Of a DNA stretch of 64,000 nucleotides, positions 23,899 through 33,316 are shown in pieces (position 1 is the stretch's first letter; every line of letters starts with the position of its first letter). A program made the translations under genes and the position numbers. The notes below the pieces were generated by a model. It saw nothing but the letters and a program-made list of their open reading frames with translations. It was not told where the DNA came from and searched no databases. Origin of the DNA: CBDFGS01 sp965247255 (GTDB lineage Bacteria; Chloroflexota; Dehalococcoidia; Lucifugimonadales; CAUZJF01); contig CBDFGS010000013.1 in assembly GCA_965247255.1 (NCBI GenBank), forward strand, positions 310,001 through 374,000. Reading direction: 5' to 3'.

Positions 23899-26280
23899 AT
23901 GGCAACAAAGGCTCAAGCTCCAGGCCACACGATAAGCGAGCGCGACCGGTTACTGGAGGAGCTCCAGGACCGCATATTGTGGCTCGCCATCCACATGGTG
24001 GACTACGCGAACAACAAGCGCCCGAACCCGGGGGGGCTTAAGGTCGGCGGTCACCAATCGTCCTCGTCTTCCGTCGTCACCATAATGACCTACCTGTACT
24101 TCGAGTACATGAACTCGGGCGACAGGATATCGGTCAAGCCGCACGCGTCTCCGGTCTATCACGCCATCCAGTACCTGCTGGGCAACCTCGACCCCGAGTA
24201 CCTGAAGGCGCTCAGAGGCTTCCACGGCCTCCAGGCCTATCCCAGCCGGGTGAAAGACCCCGACGGCGTCGACTTCACCACGGGCTCGGTCGGCCTCGGT
24301 GCAGTAGCCCCGAACTTCGGAGCCCTCACCGAAGAGTACGTGCGCTCTCACATGCTGCCTGACAGCGGCGCCGACCGCCGTTACATTAGCCTCGTAGGGG
24401 ACGCGGAGCTCGACGAGGGCTCGGTGTGGGAGGCGATATCCGAGCCGCTGCTCAGCGATATCAAGAACGTCGTCTGGGTCATCGATCTCAATCGGCAGAG
24501 CCTGGACCGCGTCATCCCTGGTATCCGGGTGCGCGCCTGGCGGGAGATGTTCGCCGCTAACGGCTGGCGGGTGATCGACGCGAAATACGGTAGCCGCCTT
24601 CGCGCAGCGTTCGCCGAGCCTAGCGGCGAGCTGCTTCGCATCAGCATCGACGAGATGGCGAACGAAACTTACCAGCGGCTGCTGAGAGTGGACCCGCCTA
24701 CGCTTCGCGAATGGCTGCCGCGCACTACGCACGCTCCGAAAGAGATGGAGGCGCTCATCGAGCGCTGGGACGACCACGATCTCCAGGCGTTGTTCCGCAA
24801 CCTCGGGGGTCACGACTTCGGCGTGCTGCGCGAGGCGTTCGACCAGGTGGACCTGCAGGCGGGCCCTAACGTGATCTTCGCCTACACACTCAAAGGATGG
24901 AAGCTGCCATCCATCGGCGACCCTCACAACCACTCCGTCAACCTGACCCAGCCTCAGATGGAGAGGCTTCGTGAGGAGCTTGGGATTCCGGAGGACACGC
25001 CCGTCTCTGGTTTTCACGCCCACAGCGAAGCGGACCGCGCCTGTCAGGAGACCGGCGAGAAGCTCCGGCTCGGCAGGGTGTCGCCGGGGCCCCCGCCTCA
25101 GATAGAGATCCCAACGGGATTCGGTCATACCTACCGCGGAATGATGTCCACGCAGCAGATTTTCGGGCTCGTGTTGACCGACATCTCCCGCGCAACCCCC
25201 GCCCTGAGCGAGCGCGTGGTGACCGTCAGCCCCGACGTGGCCAGCTCGACCAACCTCGGCGGCTGGATAAACAAGGCGGGGGTTTGGGGCAGGGACGAGA
25301 AGGAAGCCATGCCCGAAGAGGAACAGCTCAGGGCGCTCCAGTGGGTGGAGTCGCCTCAGGGGCAGCACATTGAGCTGGGCATATCTGAGAACAACCTCTT
25401 CATGATGCTTGGCCAGCTTGGCGTCACCTTCGAGACTACCGGCGAGCTCCTGTTCCCCATAGGCACGCTGTACGACCCCTTCGTGCGCCGCGGCCTGGAC
25501 GCCTTCGTCTACGCAGTCTACTCCGGGGCCAGGTTCATCATCGTTGGCACGCCGTCCGGGATAACGCTGGGCCCTGAGGGTGGCTCGCACCAGTCCATGG
25601 TCACGCCCTCAATAGGCGCCGAGCTACCCGACATCGCATACTACGAGCCGTGCTTCGGCCAGGAGCTGGAGTGGATCATGCTCGCGGCCCTGGAGAAGAT
25701 TCGCACCCGGGAAGAGTCCACTTATCTGCGGCTAACCAGCAAGCGTATGGACCAGGAGCTTTTCAGGCAGCCGTCCGACCCGGATGCGGCCGAGCGCCTG
25801 CGCCGGCAGGTGCTGGCGGGGGCCTATCGGCTGGTGGACCGGAGCGGCGAGGATGGCTACGGCAGGGACTACAACATCGTCAACATCATGGCCAGCGGCG
25901 CAATCGTGCCGGAGGCGGTGGCGGCCAGCGAGGCCTTGCTGGAGGAGGGCGTCTTCGCCAACGTGGTCAATATCACGGGGCCTGGGCCGCTGTACAGCAG
26001 GTTCCAGCAGAAGGTTAGCGCGGCGATGAAGCACGGCGGCGCCGAGCAGCCGTTCATGGCCGACCTCTTCTCCATCGGCGAGCGCAGCGCTCCCATCGTC
26101 ACCGTCGTAGACGGCCACCCACACTCGCTGGCATGGATCGGCGCGGCAATGAAGACCTCGACGTTCCCGCTGGGCGTAACCAGGTTCGGCCAGTCGGGTA
26201 ACCCGCCTGACCTCTACCGTGAGTACGAGATAGACGCCGAGAGCATCATGGCCGCTTGCTTCGGCGCACTGGGCATCTAG
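23899..26280 (+). CDS. Homodimeric pyruvate dehydrogenase E1-like (AceE-type) thiamine enzyme
   Basis: A 793-residue transketolase-superfamily enzyme, about 100 residues shorter than typical AceE. Its N-terminal half carries the thiamine-diphosphate fold: PVYHAIQYLLGNLD, the metal-binding signature GDAELDEGSVWEAI, and VVWVIDLNRQSLDRVIPG, which parallels the AceE helix. The middle and C-terminal pyrimidine-binding domains follow (LGISENNLFMMLGQLG, TFPLGVTRFGQSG). It would decarboxylate a 2-keto acid with ThDP and Mg. The E2 and E3 partners are not in the window, and neighbouring hydroxypyruvate isomerase suggests a short keto acid other than pyruvate is possible (inference). An in-frame ATG at 23899 follows AGGGAG. 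Confidence 0.85.
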   Translation: MATKAQAPGHTISERDRLLEELQDRILWLAIHMVDYANNKRPNPGGLKVGGHQSSSSSVVTIMTYLYFEYMNSGDRISVKPHASPVYHAIQYLLGNLDPEYLKALRGFHGLQAYPSRVKDPDGVDFTTGSVGLGAVAPNFGALTEEYVRSHMLPDSGADRRYISLVGDAELDEGSVWEAISEPLLSDIKNVVWVIDLNRQSLDRVIPGIRVRAWREMFAANGWRVIDAKYGSRLRAAFAEPSGELLRISIDEMANETYQRLLRVDPPTLREWLPRTTHAPKEMEALIERWDDHDLQALFRNLGGHDFGVLREAFDQVDLQAGPNVIFAYTLKGWKLPSIGDPHNHSVNLTQPQMERLREELGIPEDTPVSGFHAHSEADRACQETGEKLRLGRVSPGPPPQIEIPTGFGHTYRGMMSTQQIFGLVLTDISRATPALSERVVTVSPDVASSTNLGGWINKAGVWGRDEKEAMPEEEQLRALQWVESPQGQHIELGISENNLFMMLGQLGVTFETTGELLFPIGTLYDPFVRRGLDAFVYAVYSGARFIIVGTPSGITLGPEGGSHQSMVTPSIGAELPDIAYYEPCFGQELEWIMLAALEKIRTREESTYLRLTSKRMDQELFRQPSDPDAAERLRRQVLAGAYRLVDRSGEDGYGRDYNIVNIMASGAIVPEAVAASEALLEEGVFANVVNITGPGPLYSRFQQKVSAAMKHGGAEQPFMADLFSIGERSAPIVTVVDGHPHSLAWIGAAMKTSTFPLGVTRFGQSGNPPDLYREYEIDAESIMAACFGALGI

Positions 26281-26496
26281 CGCATGTCCGCCTCCCAAGT
26301 ACCCTGACACAGGGCCACGCGCTGGCACAGCCCGCAGCTTGGGACCCTTCTGCCTACACTCAACATGGCTTCGCCCTGGCCGCGCCGTTCCTTGACACAA
26401 AAGCCGCTTAAAGGTATATCTGAATCTAGGCATGGTACCCTGGGCCTGTCGGAGTTAGCTTCGAGGCCGTCCAATTCGATCTCAAGGACGGGGGAC

Positions 26497-28095
26497 ATGA
26501 ACGCCCTAAGAGAAAACCTGCTGATCCAGTTTGCGGCGATCAGCGTCATCGTCATGGTGATATTCGCCCTGGGCATCTCGGGCGTCCTCACGCAGCGCTT
26601 GAATCGACACATCGGCCTGATTGCCGAGCACAGCGAGGCGGCCTCGGCCGGGACCGTGATCGAGACTTCAGCTCCTTACTCCATAGAGAATCTGACCAGC
26701 GATATCAGCACTTTGCGAGACAATACTCTGATCGCCGTCGGGTTCGGGTTCCTGTTCCTCTACGTGGGACTGGTCACCATCGTCTGGAGAGGCTGGTCGA
26801 CCATCGGAGCCCAACGTGAGCAGCTGGAGAACGTCAATGCAGAGCTCGAAAAGAAGGTCGCCGATAGAGTCGGAGACCTGGAGCTCGCCAACCAACGGCT
26901 CGGGTCGGAGATCGGAGAGCGAGCCAACGCGGAGAAGAAGCTGCGAGAGACCCTCAACGAGCTCCAGCAGACCCAGCAGCAGGTGGTGCAACACGAGAGA
27001 ATGAGAGCGTTGGGGCAGATGGCCAGTGGCATAGCGCACGACTTCAACAACGCGCTGTCGCCGATCGTTAGCTTCAGCGGAATGCTCCTCGACTCGCCCG
27101 AGTCCCTCGACGACAAGGAGCAGGTGAGAGAAGACCTGACCATCATAAGCACGGCCGCGCAGGATGCCGCGAAGGTGGTCAAGAGGCTGCGCGATTTCTA
27201 CAGGGAGCCCGACCTGAATGAGATAGTCGCGGACGTTGCGCTCAACGACATCATTAAGGAGAGCGTCTCCCTGACCCAGCCCAGGTGGAGGGACCAGGCC
27301 CAGTCCGAGGGCCTGACGATCGCGGTGGAGACCGAGCTTGGAGAGATTCCGAGCGTCCCTGGAAACCCGGCGGAGCTTCGCGAAGCGCTCACCAATCTGT
27401 TGATCAACGCGTCCGACGCATTCAAAGAGGACGGGACGATCAAGCTGACCACCAGGCCGGAGGGTGCCTTCGTCGCGATCGAAATCAGCGATTCGGGCGT
27501 GGGTATGCCCCCGGAGGTCGTCGAGCGCTGCATGGACCCGTTCTACTCGACGAAGGGAGAGAAGGGGACCGGCATGGGGCTGGCCATGGTCTACGGCATA
27601 GTGCAGCGCCACAAGGGGACCATAGACGTCAAAAGCAAGCTGGGCGAAGGCACCACGTTCACGATGCTGGTCCCCCTTCACAGGGATACCGTCGCAATAA
27701 CCATCACGCCTCAAATGACACAGGGACTCTCTAAGGCCTTGCACGTGCTGGTTGTGGACGACGACCCTCTGGGGAGGGCCGTTCTGGGCCGGCTCCTCGA
27801 GGGAGACGGGCACACGTTCGAGCTCGCCGAAAATGGACAGGAAGGCCTGGACAAATTCCAGGCGGGCGAGTACGACCTCGTGATTACCGATAGGGCCATG
27901 CCGGGAATGAACGGCGACCAGCTGGCGGAGGCGGTCAAGCAGCACGCTCCGGCTACACCGATAGTCATGGTTACCGGGTTCGGCGACATCATGGCCGGTT
28001 CCGCTGAGAAGCCGGAACACATCGATGTGGTTGTGCCCAAGCCGATAGAACGAGACGACCTCCGGCGAGCCATGGTCGATGTCTCTCCCGCGTAG
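26497..28095 (+). CDS. Membrane hybrid histidine kinase with C-terminal receiver
   Basis: A 532-residue protein. Two transmembrane helices (about 8-29 and 75-95) bracket a short periplasmic loop. A coiled coil follows (about 105-165), then HisKA with phospho-acceptor His in GIAHDFNNALSP, HATPase with G boxes DSGVGM and GTGMGLAM, and a receiver domain at the C-terminus (VLVVDDDPLGR, acceptor Asp in YDLVITDRAMPG, conserved Lys in VVPKPI). The start at 26497 follows AAGGACGGGGGAC; the frame extends 44 codons upstream but is not protein-like. It opens a same-strand run of signalling genes leading into the archaellum ATPases, so it may feed motility control (inference). Confidence 0.9.
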   Translation: MNALRENLLIQFAAISVIVMVIFALGISGVLTQRLNRHIGLIAEHSEAASAGTVIETSAPYSIENLTSDISTLRDNTLIAVGFGFLFLYVGLVTIVWRGWSTIGAQREQLENVNAELEKKVADRVGDLELANQRLGSEIGERANAEKKLRETLNELQQTQQQVVQHERMRALGQMASGIAHDFNNALSPIVSFSGMLLDSPESLDDKEQVREDLTIISTAAQDAAKVVKRLRDFYREPDLNEIVADVALNDIIKESVSLTQPRWRDQAQSEGLTIAVETELGEIPSVPGNPAELREALTNLLINASDAFKEDGTIKLTTRPEGAFVAIEISDSGVGMPPEVVERCMDPFYSTKGEKGTGMGLAMVYGIVQRHKGTIDVKSKLGEGTTFTMLVPLHRDTVAITITPQMTQGLSKALHVLVVDDDPLGRAVLGRLLEGDGHTFELAENGQEGLDKFQAGEYDLVITDRAMPGMNGDQLAEAVKQHAPATPIVMVTGFGDIMAGSAEKPEHIDVVVPKPIERDDLRRAMVDVSPA

Positions 28096-28139
28096 CCTAC
28101 CAGCCGCCGACCGACTTGATGACCTGGTGAACCGTATTT

Positions 28140-29711
28140 ATGGCGCCTGAGCGACAGTCCACGAACGGGCCACCCGGCGAGCATGGCTTCACCGGGGACC
28201 AGTCCGCGAAGCCGTCCCACTCTCATGCGGATGGCGCGGGTGACTCACGCGCGAGTCGTCTGCTCGAAAAGGTCCCGGTCGGCCTAATCGAGTTCAACCT
28301 GCGCGGGGAGATCACGCTGGTGAACGAGACCCAGCTCGAGCTGCTCGGATACTCTAAAGAAGATATGCTCGGCAGACAGTTCTGGGAGTTCTTCGAGGAG
28401 CCGGACGTGACGCGCCACGCTTTCCTCAAGCAGGTCAGCGGGCAGTGGGAGACCGCACGTTCCTATGAGGCGAATTACGTTCGAAAGGATGGCGCTCTGC
28501 TCCCTGCCCTATCCGCCTCCACACCTTTAGAAGACGATCTCGGTAGGACTACCGGCTTCCTGGTCGCCACCCAGGACATCACCGAGTTCAAGCAGTCCGA
28601 GGAGAGGCTCGTCGATACTACCCGGCTGGCAGCGGTGGGCGAGATGTCCGGCCGGGTTTTCCACGCCCTCAACAACCCCCTTGCCAGCGTGATGGGGCAC
28701 GCCGAACTCCTGCGTGAGGAGCAGCAATCCTCCGCATTCCGAGAAGATGTCGACCTGATCTACTCTGAGGCACAGCGGGCAACGCAGACGGTCCGCAACC
28801 TCTCGCTGATGGCGCGGATGACAGACGCTCAGCGGGAGTACATCGATCTCAACGAGGTGGTCAGAGAGTCCATCGAGGCGAAGGCGCCGGACTTTCGCAC
28901 CGGAGGACTTAGCGTCTCGGCGAAGTACTCACCCACCACCGCGAAGGCGATGGTGGAGCGGCAGCAGGTCCGCCACCTGGTGCTCAACATACTGACCAAC
29001 TCAGAACAGGCGATCGTCGAGTCCGGGAAAGGTGGAAATATTACCGTCAAGGTTACTCAGAGCGACGATCTAGTTACTCTGGCTGTCAGCGATGACGGCC
29101 CCGGAATAAAAGAGGAGCATCTCGACAGGGTGATGGACCCGCTCTTTACCACGAGGGAAGCCAGAGGCGGGCTCGGACTCGGGCTCAGCGTATGCCACAG
29201 CATTGTGATGCGACATGGTGGCGACCTGCTGGTCGAGAACAACCCGGGTGGAGGAGCGAGCTTCCAGGTCGAGCTGCCGGCGCTCAGCCCCTTCACTCGC
29301 GATGACCAGGAACACGAGCCGTCGTCGCCGCTGTCCGAGGGGAAGCCCCGCGTACTGGTGGTCGACGACGAGGCAGGGCTACGCGCGACGTTTTCGAGGA
29401 TTCTGTCGCCCGCCGGGTATGAAGTCGACACGGCCGACGATGGCACGGTAGCCTGGGATATGCTGCAAAACTCGTCCTACGACTGTATCCTGCTGGATAT
29501 CAGGATGTCGGGGCTGAGTGGCGAGGAGCTATACGAGCGAATTACGCAGAACGACCCCGGACAGGCGAAGAAGATCATATTCGTGAGCGGAGACACGTCC
29601 AGCCCGGATACTGCCCGTTTCATATCGAGGACAGGTAATCCCGCGCTAAGCAAGCCCTTCACTAAACAGGACTTGCTTAAGGCGATCGGCCGGCTCGCAA
29701 CGGGCGGCTGA
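28140..29711 (+). CDS. Soluble PAS hybrid histidine kinase with C-terminal receiver
   Basis: A 523-residue protein without transmembrane segments. A PAS domain occupies about residues 40-160 (KVPVGLIEFNLRGEITLVNETQ). The HisKA helix has its His in GRVFHALNNPLASVMGH. HATPase boxes are DDGPGI and GGLGLGLSV. A receiver domain ends the protein (VLVVDDEAGLR, acceptor Asp in YDCILLDIRMSG, Lys in PALSKPF). It starts 44 bp after the preceding hybrid kinase and 30 bp before the CheY-like gene, so one transcript is likely. The PAS domain would sense a cytoplasmic signal. Confidence 0.9.
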   Translation: MAPERQSTNGPPGEHGFTGDQSAKPSHSHADGAGDSRASRLLEKVPVGLIEFNLRGEITLVNETQLELLGYSKEDMLGRQFWEFFEEPDVTRHAFLKQVSGQWETARSYEANYVRKDGALLPALSASTPLEDDLGRTTGFLVATQDITEFKQSEERLVDTTRLAAVGEMSGRVFHALNNPLASVMGHAELLREEQQSSAFREDVDLIYSEAQRATQTVRNLSLMARMTDAQREYIDLNEVVRESIEAKAPDFRTGGLSVSAKYSPTTAKAMVERQQVRHLVLNILTNSEQAIVESGKGGNITVKVTQSDDLVTLAVSDDGPGIKEEHLDRVMDPLFTTREARGGLGLGLSVCHSIVMRHGGDLLVENNPGGGASFQVELPALSPFTRDDQEHEPSSPLSEGKPRVLVVDDEAGLRATFSRILSPAGYEVDTADDGTVAWDMLQNSSYDCILLDIRMSGLSGEELYERITQNDPGQAKKIIFVSGDTSSPDTARFISRTGNPALSKPFTKQDLLKAIGRLATGG

Positions 29712-29741
29712 TCAGCGAAGATAAATCAAGCGGAGGGTACG

Positions 29742-30788
29742 ATGGTTGCGTCCGACCAGAGGCTCGATAGCCTGGAAAACGATTTCAAGCTGCTCAAGGG
29801 CGAGATGAAGCGCACGCTGGTTGAGCTGCGCGCGATTCTGATGGAAGGTGACTCTCCGCTCCGCGACCCCTCCACCGCACCGCCCGCCGAGCCAACCAGC
29901 GAGGCCCCGGGACCACCCCCTGTCAGTAAGCCCGCTAGCCCACAGGTAGCCGCGGCCGTCGAGACTGATAAGCAACCAGGAGACGAAATCGTGGCCAATT
30001 CACCTCAGGGCGCCAGTGACCAACCGGTCTCGACGACACAGGAGGAGCTCCAATCTGTCAAGGGCGAGCTCCGCGCCATGAAGAGGGCCGAGGCCCTGCA
30101 GGAGGAGCTATTAGCTGTCCAGGCAGAGCTTGAGTCTATCAAAGATGGAAAGGATGTGGAGAGTGGGTTTTCCGCCAGAGTGCTTGCGGTGGACGACGAC
30201 GCCAACATCCGACTGACGCTCGAAAGAGGACTCGGCAGGGCAAAATTCGAGTGCGTCTCAGTCGGTAGCGCAGAGCAAGCAGCCGAGACTCTGAACGTCG
30301 ACGAGTTCGATCTCGTGCTCCTCGACATTGGACTGCCCGGCATGTCCGGCAAAGACTTGCTCCCGACTCTTGTGGCCCGTTACCCGGATACAGCCGTCTT
30401 GATGCTAACGGGTGAGGACGATAGCAGTACCGCGGTGTGGTGCATGCAAGAGGGAGCGTACGACTACGTTTCCAAGCCGGTCAATATGCGCGAGCTGACG
30501 GTCAAGATGGAGAAGGCGCTCTCCATGCGATCGGCCATACGTAACGGCAGGGCTAATCAGCGCAACCTGGAGCTGATGGCCCACGAACTCGACAAGCGTC
30601 TGAAGCAGCGCACGCAAGAGCTCAAAGAGGTGGACGAACTCCTCGAGTCCAGGAAGAAGGAAGGCGTACAGGTCCCGGAAGACCAGGTCAAATTGCGAAC
30701 CGTCGTCGCCACCTTTTGTCGCGAGCTCGAACGGCTGTCCACCCTCGCCAAGACCGGAGCCGTTGGTCGAAAAGACCGCAACGCGTAG
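29742..30788 (+). CDS. CheY-like receiver protein flanked by coiled coils
   Basis: A 348-residue protein beginning after a GGAGGG ribosome site. The N-terminal ~140 residues are two helical heptad-rich segments separated by a Pro/Ala-rich linker. Residues about 146-265 form a receiver domain (VLAVDDDANIRLTLE, acceptor Asp in FDLVLLDIGLPGMSGKD, Thr in MLTGEDD, Lys in VSKPVN). The C-terminal 75 residues are again coiled coil. No DNA-binding or enzymatic output domain is present, so its output is by protein contact. It sits directly upstream of arlH-arlI, and the coiled-coil architecture would suit a link to the motor complex, similar in principle to the ArlCDE/CheF adaptors of archaea (inference). 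Confidence 0.88.
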   Translation: MVASDQRLDSLENDFKLLKGEMKRTLVELRAILMEGDSPLRDPSTAPPAEPTSEAPGPPPVSKPASPQVAAAVETDKQPGDEIVANSPQGASDQPVSTTQEELQSVKGELRAMKRAEALQEELLAVQAELESIKDGKDVESGFSARVLAVDDDANIRLTLERGLGRAKFECVSVGSAEQAAETLNVDEFDLVLLDIGLPGMSGKDLLPTLVARYPDTAVLMLTGEDDSSTAVWCMQEGAYDYVSKPVNMRELTVKMEKALSMRSAIRNGRANQRNLELMAHELDKRLKQRTQELKEVDELLESRKKEGVQVPEDQVKLRTVVATFCRELERLSTLAKTGAVGRKDRNA

Positions 30789-30845
30789 CTCCACCACTTC
30801 GCCGTACAAGCCGGCCCTACAAGCTCAAGCTGAGAGAGAAAGCGC

Positions 30846-31559
30846 ATGGCCCAAAGCTCCACCGCTGCCGCCCAGTTCCCCTCCGGCATCACCCAGTTGG
30901 ACAAGCCGCTCGAGGGTGGTATACCGGCAGGGTCCCTTACTCTTATCGACGGCCAGTCGAAAGCGGGCAAGAGCGTGCTCTCGCAGCAGCTGTGCTTCGG
31001 CGCTCTGGTCGCAGACACTGGCGCCGCATACTACACGACTGAGCACACGGTGACCGGCCTGGTGGCCCAGATGGAGTCTCTACAGCTGGACGTGACAGAC
31101 GAGTTCCTGATCGACCAGCTTAGGATCTACCCGCTTGCGGTCCCGCCCAAGGGTGTCGACTCCGGGGCGACCCTCGCCCGGCTAGTAAGCCACTTCGACT
31201 CGCTGCCCGAGTCCTTCGGATTCATCGTCGTGGACACCGTCACCGACCTCGTCGCGCGGTCACAGGCCAGCAGCATCATCGACTTCTTCGCGGAGTGCAA
31301 AAGCCTGTGCGACCGAGGCAAGACGATATGTGTCGTAGCTCACTCATATGCGTTCGACGAGGCGATGCTAAACCGCATGCGTCTTCTGTGTGACGCTCAC
31401 CTCAGGCTCGCGCTGGAAGAGGTGGGAGGAAAGCTGGCGATAACACTCGAGGTTACCAAGGTTCTCAACGCCGAGCGGACACGGGACAATACCGTGAGCT
31501 TCGTCGTCGACCCGAACATCGGGTTGAAGCTCTTGCCGTTCACGAAAACCAGGGTGTAA
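30846..31559 (+). CDS. arlH: Archaellum-type ATPase ArlH (FlaH), KaiC/RecA fold
   Basis: A 237-residue single-domain RecA-like ATPase. Residues 23-50 read GGIPAGSLTLIDGQSKAGKS, with Walker A GQSKAGKS at 36-43; Walker B ends at Asp130 (FGFIVVD). Catalytic-Glu candidates follow TTEHT. The C-terminus (GLKLLPFTKTRV) matches the end of archaeal ArlH. It is the expected length of ArlH and is followed 2 nt later by the ArlI-type ATPase, the invariable neighbour in archaellum operons. ArlH binds ArlI and acts as a regulatory ATPase in the motor ring at the cytoplasmic membrane. KaiC-like circadian proteins have two domains and lack this neighbour. Confidence 0.88.
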   Translation: MAQSSTAAAQFPSGITQLDKPLEGGIPAGSLTLIDGQSKAGKSVLSQQLCFGALVADTGAAYYTTEHTVTGLVAQMESLQLDVTDEFLIDQLRIYPLAVPPKGVDSGATLARLVSHFDSLPESFGFIVVDTVTDLVARSQASSIIDFFAECKSLCDRGKTICVVAHSYAFDEAMLNRMRLLCDAHLRLALEEVGGKLAITLEVTKVLNAERTRDNTVSFVVDPNIGLKLLPFTKTRV

Positions 31560-31561
31560 GC

Positions 31562-33262
31562 GTGGCCAGGGCGGCACTACCGTTCGACCCCCCGGAGGCG
31601 CACGAGCACGGTGATGACATTACCCAGTGCCCCGTTTACCACATGCTGCCCCAGCAACTGTGGGAGGACGAGACCGCGCGGGGACCTCTCTGGGAGTACA
31701 TGCACATGCTCCCGACTGACGAGTTCGGCCCGCCGCAGTACCACGAGACATTGGGCCGGGAGCTGAGCGAGCTTGAGAACCCCAATGTGATATACCCGGT
31801 TGGAAACGGCATCTTCATCCACATCTACCCCGATCCTAAAGACGCCAGGGACTACTACATCCCCATCGAGCCGGGCATGACTCAGGACCTGTCGCCGCTG
31901 ATGCGCGAGGTGGACGGGCTCCTGGCCGATTACGTCGACGAGCTAGAAGATATCCAGCAGGAGGACGACGAAAAGAAGCGGCGCGTGCTGTTTGAGACGT
32001 TGGACAAGGTTATCGTTGTCGGGAAGTCTAGTGGCCGAAAGGACAAGGGGAAGCTCACGCTCAGCCCTATCGAGTTCCTGGCAATCCGCTACCTGGCGGC
32101 CCGCGATAAGTACGGGATGGGGCTACTCGAGCCGCTCATCATGGACGTCAACATCGAGGACATCAGCTGCTCAGGGGTAGGCCGTCTATTCGTCGAGCAC
32201 AAAGTCTTCAAAGGGCTGAAGGCGTCTACAACGGTCGATACGTTCGAGGAGCTCGATAGCTTCGTCATCCGGCTCTCGGAAAAGATCGGGCGGCCTGTAA
32301 CGTTCCGAGAACCGATTCTCGACGCGACTCTCCCCGACGGCTCGCGTATCAACATCGTCTACGGCGGGGACCTGTCCCAACGAGGCAGTAACTTCACCAT
32401 CCGCAAGTTCACGGCTACGCCGATCAGCATTCTTCAGCTGGTCGAGTTCGGAGCTCTGTCTTATGAGATGGCTGCCTACCTCTCTCTCGTCTTAGCTCAC
32501 GGTCTGAACATGTTCGTGTCGGGCGAAACGGCCTCCGGCAAGACGACGCTTCTGAACGCGCTCACGACGTTCATACCGGCGCCGGCGAAGATAGTCAGTA
32601 TCGAAGACACCCCGGAGCTACAGGTGCCTCATCCTAACTGGACCAAGGAGGTGGTGAGGGGTGGATCCAAAGACTCAGACTCCGCTGTGGGGATGTTCGA
32701 CCTGCTCAAGGCAGCGCTCAGGCAGCGCCCCAACGAGATCATCATAGGGGAAATACGTGGAGAAGAGGGGGCCGTCTGCTTCCAGGCGATGCAGACGGGG
32801 CACGCGGCGATGGCCACGTTTCACGCCGACTCTGCGGTCAAGCTGATACAGCGGCTCACCGGCAATCCTATCAACATCCCCAAGATATACGTCGACAACC
32901 TCAATATAGTGGCGATCCAGAGCATGGTGCGCCTGCCCAGCGGCGGGGATGGCCGCCGGCTCGTCGCCATCAGTGAGATCGTCGGCTACGACTCACTGAC
33001 TGAGTCTTTTTCGATCATCGAGGCCTTTCGTTGGAACCACGAAAACGACACTTTCGAGTTTACCGGACTCCAGAACAGCTACATCCTGGAGGAGGTGGTG
33101 GCCAGTCGCCGGGGACTTGCTACGAACAAGAAGATGACCATATATGATGAGGTAGAGCGAAGGGCTAAGTACCTTCAGGACCTTCAACAGAAGGGTGTCA
33201 CGAACTTCTACGATCTGTTTGGGAGCCTGTCTGAGGCGTACCGGGATGGCTCTTTCTATTAA
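31562..33262 (+). CDS. arlI: Archaellum motor ATPase ArlI (FlaI), type II/IV secretion ATPase family
   Basis: A 566-residue protein starting at GTG 31562. The N-terminal domain (about 60-290) contains the ArlI-specific stretch MDVNIEDISCSGVGRLFVEH and the segment NFTIRKFTATPISI. The C-terminal RecA-like motor has Walker A GETASGKT (321-328), an Asp box SIEDTPELQVPH, Walker B EIIIGEIRGEE and a His box GHAAMATFHADS. All catalytic elements are present. ArlI hexamers power filament assembly and rotation. The fit is better to ArlI than to PilT, PilB or TadA: the N-terminus follows the archaeal family, and the gene is fused in an operon with ArlH. The membrane partner arlJ, which normally follows, is missing here. 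Confidence 0.9.
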   Translation: MARAALPFDPPEAHEHGDDITQCPVYHMLPQQLWEDETARGPLWEYMHMLPTDEFGPPQYHETLGRELSELENPNVIYPVGNGIFIHIYPDPKDARDYYIPIEPGMTQDLSPLMREVDGLLADYVDELEDIQQEDDEKKRRVLFETLDKVIVVGKSSGRKDKGKLTLSPIEFLAIRYLAARDKYGMGLLEPLIMDVNIEDISCSGVGRLFVEHKVFKGLKASTTVDTFEELDSFVIRLSEKIGRPVTFREPILDATLPDGSRINIVYGGDLSQRGSNFTIRKFTATPISILQLVEFGALSYEMAAYLSLVLAHGLNMFVSGETASGKTTLLNALTTFIPAPAKIVSIEDTPELQVPHPNWTKEVVRGGSKDSDSAVGMFDLLKAALRQRPNEIIIGEIRGEEGAVCFQAMQTGHAAMATFHADSAVKLIQRLTGNPINIPKIYVDNLNIVAIQSMVRLPSGGDGRRLVAISEIVGYDSLTESFSIIEAFRWNHENDTFEFTGLQNSYILEEVVASRRGLATNKKMTIYDEVERRAKYLQDLQQKGVTNFYDLFGSLSEAYRDGSFY

Positions 33263-33316
33263 ACGCCCCAGGCGAAACGGGTGGACACGGCCGGTCCGTG
33301 GCGGTCAAGAGCTACC

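Noticed and set aside
23950..25590. A long minus-strand frame (about 546 codons) within the E1 gene
   Set aside because: Composition is that of an antisense shadow and the plus-strand E1 motifs are unambiguous.
26668..28020. A 450-codon minus-strand frame within the hybrid kinase
   Set aside because: Antisense shadow of a well-supported kinase gene.
30846..33262. ArlH/ArlI reading as KaiC and a type IV pilus or Tad ATPase
   Set aside because: The single-domain RecA protein directly coupled to an ATPase with the ArlI-type N-terminus fits the archaellum pair better; no pilin, PilC or Tad genes are present.
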